A program made the position numbers and the translations under genes. Source: Streptomyces mangrovisoli (GTDB lineage Bacteria; Actinomycetota; Actinomycetes; Streptomycetales; Streptomycetaceae). From it: 64,000 nt of DNA. The DNA is taken from assembly GCF_000974985.2 (NCBI RefSeq), contig NZ_LAVA02000083.1:1-64000 (forward strand), in the 5' to 3' direction. This document shows positions 60,482-64,000 of this stretch, one piece after another. Under the pieces are notes generated by a model. It ran no database searches. It was not told the DNA's origin and saw only the letters and a program-made list of their open reading frames with translations. Position 1 is the stretch's first letter; each line of letters begins with the position of its first letter.

Positions 60482-61309
60482 GTGGAAAGCGCGTTCTGTC
60501 GTGTCATCGTGCTCGCCATGACCACTGAGCAACTCCTCGACGAGCGGCCTCTCGTCCCGCTGCGCGCCATGGCGAACAAGGTGCCGCAGGTGACCGCGTA
60601 CTTCTGGATCATCAAGGTCCTGACCACCGGAATGGGTGAGACCGCGTCGGACCTCCTGGCGCACGTGTTCGGCCCGATCCCGGCGGTCGCGCTCGGCGGT
60701 CTCGTCCTGGTGGTCTCCCTCGCCGTGCAGTTCGCGGTCCGCCGCTACATCGCCTGGGTGTACTGGACGGCCGTGGTCATGGTCAGCGTGTTCGGCACGA
60801 TGGCCGCCGACGTGCTGCACGTCGGACTCGGCGTGCCGTACGCGGTCTCCACCCCGCTGTTCGTCGTCGTGCTGGCCGCCGTGTTCGCCCTCTGGTACGC
60901 CGTCGAGCGGACCCTGTCGATCCACAGCGTCCGTACCCGCCGCCGGGAGGCGTTCTACTGGGCCGCCGTCCTCGCCACCTTCGCCCTGGGCACCGCCGCC
61001 GGTGACCTGACGGCCTCCGACGGCTTCGGCTACCTCGGCTCGATCGCCCTGTTCGGGGCGGCGATCTGCGTGCCCGCGCTGGCGCACCGCTTCGCCGGCC
61101 TGAACGCCGTGGCCGCCTTCTGGGGCGCCTACGTGATCACCCGGCCGCTCGGCGCCTCCCTCGCCGACTGGATGGCGGCGAGCCACCGGCACGGCGGCCT
61201 CGCGTTCGGGCTCGGGCCGGTCACCGCCGCCTGGACGGCGGCCATCGTCGCGTTCGTCTGCTACGTCGCCGTGTCCCACCGGGACTCCCCGCGCGGCTCG
61301 GCGCTCTGA
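60482..61309 (+). CDS. COG4705-type multi-pass membrane protein
   Basis: A 275-residue protein with eight or so helices in two similar halves. The first half holds NKVPQVTAYFWIIKVLTTGMGETASD, and the second RREAFYWAAVLATFALGTAAGDLT, the internal duplication typical of this uncharacterised family, with conserved Lys, Glu and Asp in the membrane. Transport or envelope function is likely but unproven. AAAGGGA stands just before the GTG at 60482; ATG 60518 has no ribosome site. It faces a two-component operon and has an OmpR-type box upstream. Confidence 0.85.
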   Translation: MESAFCRVIVLAMTTEQLLDERPLVPLRAMANKVPQVTAYFWIIKVLTTGMGETASDLLAHVFGPIPAVALGGLVLVVSLAVQFAVRRYIAWVYWTAVVMVSVFGTMAADVLHVGLGVPYAVSTPLFVVVLAAVFALWYAVERTLSIHSVRTRRREAFYWAAVLATFALGTAAGDLTASDGFGYLGSIALFGAAICVPALAHRFAGLNAVAAFWGAYVITRPLGASLADWMAASHRHGGLAFGLGPVTAAWTAAIVAFVCYVAVSHRDSPRGSAL

Positions 61310-61373
61310 CGACTCTCCTCCCGCCGCCGCTTTCCATGTGCCCGCCCCGGTTCGAGGGAGCGGGCACTTCGGC

Positions 61374-61517
61374 GTCGTACGGGAGTGGCGTCGTACGGGC
61401 GTGGCGTCGCACGGGCGTGGCGTCGCACGGATTCGGCGTCGTACGGATACGACGGCGTGCGGGCTCGGCGTCGTACGGATACGGCGTCGTACGGGATCGG
61501 CGGCGCCCGGGTACGCC
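61374..61517. repeat. Nine 16-bp tandem repeats between convergent genes
   Basis: Nine units of exactly 16 bp of the type GTCGTACGG(G/A)(C/T)(G/A)(T/C)GGC run from 61374 to 61517 and end next to the stop codon of the kinase gene (61519). The core GTCGTACG is shared with the 22-bp array at 21563. No unique spacers are present. Confidence 0.9.
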
Positions 61518-61518
61518 G

Positions 61519-62946
61519 TCAGCCCGCGGGCAGGCTGACGGTGAAGCGGGCCCCGGGGGCGTGACCGGGGTCGCAGGAGACCTCGCCGCCGACCGAGCGG
61601 GCCAGTCGTCGGGCGAGCGGCAGCCCCAGTCCGGCGCCGTCGTGGCCGTCGCCCGGGTCGGCGCGGCGGCCGGGCAGGAACAGTTCGCCCAGGAACGCGG
61701 GCGGCACGCCGGGGCCGTCGTCCACGACGTCGATGAGTACGGCCCCGGGGCCGCGCCGGGCGTGCACGGTCACCCGGTACTTGGCGTAGCGGGCCGCGTT
61801 GGACAGCACCGGCGCGACGACGCGTTCGAGGAGGCCGGGGACGATCCCCACCGTCGTCTCGGGGGTCCCGGTCTCCAGTACGGCCTTGACCCCGGCGGGC
61901 GTGTCGAGGTGCTCGACCATGCGCCGCAGCACGGGGACGACGTCGGTGGTGCCGGGCGTGGACGTGCCGTCCATGTCCTCGCGGGCCTCGTGCAGCAGGG
62001 TGTCGCAGATGGTCCGCATGGACCGGGTCGCCTCGGAGATCACCTCGTGGGTCGCGCGGGTCTCCTCCTCGGTGCGGGGGCGCGCCCGCCACCAGTCGAG
62101 TTCCATGACGATGCGGGTCAGGGGGGTGCGCAGTTCGTGGGACAGCTCACCGGTCAGCTGCCGTTCGTGGCGCAGCACGGTGCGTACGCGGTCCAGCAGG
62201 GCGTCCAGCGAGTCGCCCAGCCTTGCCAGCTCGGCCGGGTGGTCCGCCGAGCCCAGGCGCTCCGCGGAGGTCACGGCCCGCCGCTCGGTCGCCCGGTCGG
62301 TCATGGCGCGTACCGGGCGCAGCGCCCGGCCGACCGCGAGACGCGTCAGCGCGTAGGTGCACACCAGCATGACCGCGTCCAGGATCAGCGAGCCCAGCAG
62401 CAGTGTGCCGGCCGAGCTGCGGTAGGGGCCGAGGTCCAGGGCGGTGACCACGGTGGCGGTGCGGCTGCCGTGCACCGGCCGGGCGCACAGCCGGACCGGC
62501 GGGCGGTGGCGGGTCGCGTCCAGTGTCGTGCAGGCGGAGCGACGCCGGGCGGCGAGCCGGAGCGCGGCCCGTGTCGACGCGCTGTGGGCGGTGGCGGACG
62601 GGGGTTTCTCGATCAGCCGGGTTCCGGAGTAGACCCAGACGTTGCTGTCGAGGAGTCCGTCGTCGGGGGTCTCCAGGACCCGCACCCGCGTCCCGCGCAC
62701 GTCGACGGCCGCGGCGGCGGCCGCCGCGCGGGTGCGCAGTTCGTCGTCCGCCTGATGGCGCAGGTGCTGGTCCATGACGAGGTTGAACACCAGGGTCAGC
62801 ACCGTCATCAGCAGCGCGGCGCCGGTCACCGCGAGCAGCGAGAGCCGTCCGCGCAGGGTGCGCGGGGTCAGGCGGCGCAGGAGGGCCCTGGGGGTGGCAC
62901 GGCTCGACGGGGCCCGGGAGGTCGTGCGGTGCGGGAGGGTGCTCAT
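61519..62946 (-). CDS. Sensor histidine kinase (HisKA/HAMP type)
   Basis: A 475-residue kinase with two helices (about 38-58, 180-205) around an extracytoplasmic domain of 120 residues that has two cysteines (RRSACTT, RLCARPV). HAMP is about 205-260, the phosphoacceptor His is in ELSHELRTPLTRIVMELDW, and the ATPase motifs N (PVLSNAARYAKY), G1 (DDGPGVPP) and G2 (GAGLGLPLARRLA) are complete. It overlaps the regulator gene by ATGA. It probably senses the cell surface. Confidence 0.93.
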   Translation of the reverse strand: MSTLPHRTTSRAPSSRATPRALLRRLTPRTLRGRLSLLAVTGAALLMTVLTLVFNLVMDQHLRHQADDELRTRAAAAAAAVDVRGTRVRVLETPDDGLLDSNVWVYSGTRLIEKPPSATAHSASTRAALRLAARRRSACTTLDATRHRPPVRLCARPVHGSRTATVVTALDLGPYRSSAGTLLLGSLILDAVMLVCTYALTRLAVGRALRPVRAMTDRATERRAVTSAERLGSADHPAELARLGDSLDALLDRVRTVLRHERQLTGELSHELRTPLTRIVMELDWWRARPRTEEETRATHEVISEATRSMRTICDTLLHEAREDMDGTSTPGTTDVVPVLRRMVEHLDTPAGVKAVLETGTPETTVGIVPGLLERVVAPVLSNAARYAKYRVTVHARRGPGAVLIDVVDDGPGVPPAFLGELFLPGRRADPGDGHDGAGLGLPLARRLARSVGGEVSCDPGHAPGARFTVSLPAG

Positions 62947-63605
62947 GAGAGCCGGTGCCCGACGCCGCGCGTCGTGCCGATGCCCTGGGTGCTGCCCGCC
63001 TCGCGCAGCTTGCGGCGCAGCCGGGTCACGTACTGGTCCAACGTGTTGTCACTGACCTGCGCCCCCTCGGGCCAGCCCGCCCGGACCAGGTCCTGGCGCG
63101 ACACGAGGGCGCCGTCCGCGGCGGCGAGCGTGGCCAGCAGCCGGAACTCGGTCGGGGACAGCGGGAGGCGGAGCCCGCGCACGGTCATGCCGTGCGTCAC
63201 CCCGTCCAGGACGAGGTCGCCGGCCGAGGCCCGGGGCCGCGGGACGGCCCGGCGCAGCGCGGCCTTGAGGCGGGCGGCCAGTTCGCTGAGGTGGAACGGT
63301 TTGGGCAGGTAGTCGTCGCCCCCGGCGGAGAACCCCGACAGCCGGTCGGTGAGCTGATGACGGGCGCTGAGAAAGATGACCGGCGCCCGGAACCCGCCCG
63401 CGCGCATGGCCTGGCACACGTCCCGGCCGTCCGCGTCCGGCAGCCCGATGTCGAGTACGGCGGCGGCGATGTCGCTGCCGGCCAGCCGCACGGCGGTGGC
63501 CCCGTCGGCGGCGGGCACGGGGGTGAACCCCTCCTCGGACAGGCCGCGGCGCAGCATGTCCCGCAGGGCGTGGTCGTCCTCAACGACCAGGATCTTCGGG
63601 TGCAT
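62943..63605 (-). CDS. OmpR-family response regulator
   Basis: A 220-residue regulator. The receiver has the acidic pair in VVEDDHALRD, Asp in AAVLDIGLPDADG and Lys in YLPKPFHLSEL. The C-terminal winged helix includes LSPTEFRLLATLAAADGALVSRQDLVRAGW and SDNTLDQYVTRLRRKLREAG. The ATG at 63605 has GGAGG upstream and lies inside the 3' end of the PAP2 gene. It works with the kinase and may bind the 11-bp direct repeat at 60404. Confidence 0.93.
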   Translation of the reverse strand: MHPKILVVEDDHALRDMLRRGLSEEGFTPVPAADGATAVRLAGSDIAAAVLDIGLPDADGRDVCQAMRAGGFRAPVIFLSARHQLTDRLSGFSAGGDDYLPKPFHLSELAARLKAALRRAVPRPRASAGDLVLDGVTHGMTVRGLRLPLSPTEFRLLATLAAADGALVSRQDLVRAGWPEGAQVSDNTLDQYVTRLRRKLREAGSTQGIGTTRGVGHRLS

Positions 63606-64000
63606 GGTCCTCCGTTCGCACCTCGGCGGCACGGGCCGGGCCCGTGCCGGACGACGGGGGCGGCCACCGGGTCGCCGCCCCCAGGCACAGCGCCAGCCAG
63701 CCGGTGGCGAACAGCCAGCCGCCGAGGACGTCGGTGGACCAGTGCACGCCCAGGTAGACGCGGGTGAGCCCGATCGCCACGGCCCAGCAGGCGGCGAGGG
63801 CGCGCAGCGGGGTGGCCACGCGCGGCGAGCACAGGCTGAGCGCGGTGATCAGTACCCCCGCGGTCATGGCCGACGTGCTGGTGTGGCCGGAGGGGAAGGC
63901 GTAGCCGCCGGCGTCCGTCGCCCAGAACGTGTGCGGCGGGCGGGCCCGGTGGACGGCCTCCATCACGCCGTAGCGCAGGCTCTGGCCGACCGCGAGGAAG
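63580..64000 (-). CDS. PAP2-family phosphatase, 5' end outside the window
   Basis: The frame is open to the right edge and 139 residues are visible. It has the three PAP2 acid phosphatase motifs: RARPP (end of motif 1), the PSGHTSTSA motif 2 with its His, and LTRVYLGVHWSTDVLGG as motif 3. Three or so helices surround them. These enzymes dephosphorylate membrane lipids such as undecaprenyl pyrophosphate. Its 3' end overlaps the response-regulator start by 26 bases, so it leads a PAP2-regulator-kinase operon. The Ala/Pro-rich end is variable. Confidence 0.88.
   Translation of the reverse strand, partial: FLAVGQSLRYGVMEAVHRARPPHTFWATDAGGYAFPSGHTSTSAMTAGVLITALSLCSPRVATPLRALAACWAVAIGLTRVYLGVHWSTDVLGGWLFATGWLALCLGAATRWPPPSSGTGPARAAEVRTEDHAPEDPGR

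Overview
The window is Streptomyces-type actinobacterial chromosome. It has very high G+C, dense genes with GTG and TTG starts, purine-rich ribosome sites and many start/stop overlaps. It carries families typical of the genus: SpoIIE/GAF/PAS phosphatase, MHYT membrane protein, class F sortase, ECF41 sigma factor, PucR, MmyB-type and CGNR regulators, several TetR proteins, and a GH92 glycosidase with a ricin-type lectin domain. No rRNA, tRNA, CRISPR array, transposase or phage gene was found. The content is mostly accessory and regulatory.

Layout. 1-3.1 kb: the 3' end of a thioesterase gene (probably the end of a polyketide or peptide synthase cut by the window), a Tat-exported esterase and a PucR regulator. 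3.2-9.7 kb: an MHYT protein, a MarR-MFS pair whose transporter carries three carboxypeptidase-regulatory-like repeats, and an NCS1-type permease with a cysteine-rich tail. 10-14.7 kb: an acetyltransferase, a hypothetical gene, a DinB/maleylpyruvate-isomerase-like enzyme, a class F sortase with a probable substrate, and a MOSC protein. 14.8-19.5 kb: an overlapping operon of amino-acid permease, small membrane protein and M20 dipeptidase, divergent from a ThrE-like exporter. 19.6-24.7 kb: a CGNR regulator divergent from an MFS pump, an MmyB regulator divergent from an FMN reductase, and an ECF41 sigma gene behind a carboxymuconolactone-decarboxylase gene that has a matching ECF41 promoter. 25-33.4 kb: small hypothetical genes, an FAD monooxygenase, a penicillin-binding protein, HtpG and a kinase-like protein. 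33.4-39.4 kb: an MFS-TetR pair, a TetR divergent from an aldo/keto reductase, an LLM flavoprotein and a PfkB kinase. 39.6-51.1 kb: a 959-residue PAS-PAS-GAF-SpoIIE-ATPase protein, small proteins, a DUF4239-like protein, the GH92 enzyme, an MFS pump, a probable broken secreted-protein gene and an AhpD-like protein without its catalytic cysteines. 51.2-55.3 kb: a TetR divergent from a methyltransferase, a DUF2218-like protein, and arsenic genes (arsM, arsR) with a 3' remnant of an arsenate reductase. 55.5-64 kb: a nonapeptide-repeat membrane protein, an ABC transporter/two-component operon, a COG4705-type membrane protein, and a PAP2 phosphatase/OmpR regulator/histidine kinase operon running off the right edge.

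Two themes stand out. First, many divergent regulator/target pairs carry a visible duplicated or palindromic operator. Second, short-period tandem repeats (7-27 bp) recur both in spacers, often abutting or crossing a gene's stop codon, and inside coding regions, where they make low-complexity segments. The strongest candidates for something undescribed are the class F sortase with a P(H/S)GGMHTGGG-bearing substrate, the nonapeptide-repeat membrane protein, the PAP2/OmpR/kinase operon with an 11-bp direct-repeat box in front of the COG4705-type gene, and the stop-proximal repeat arrays.
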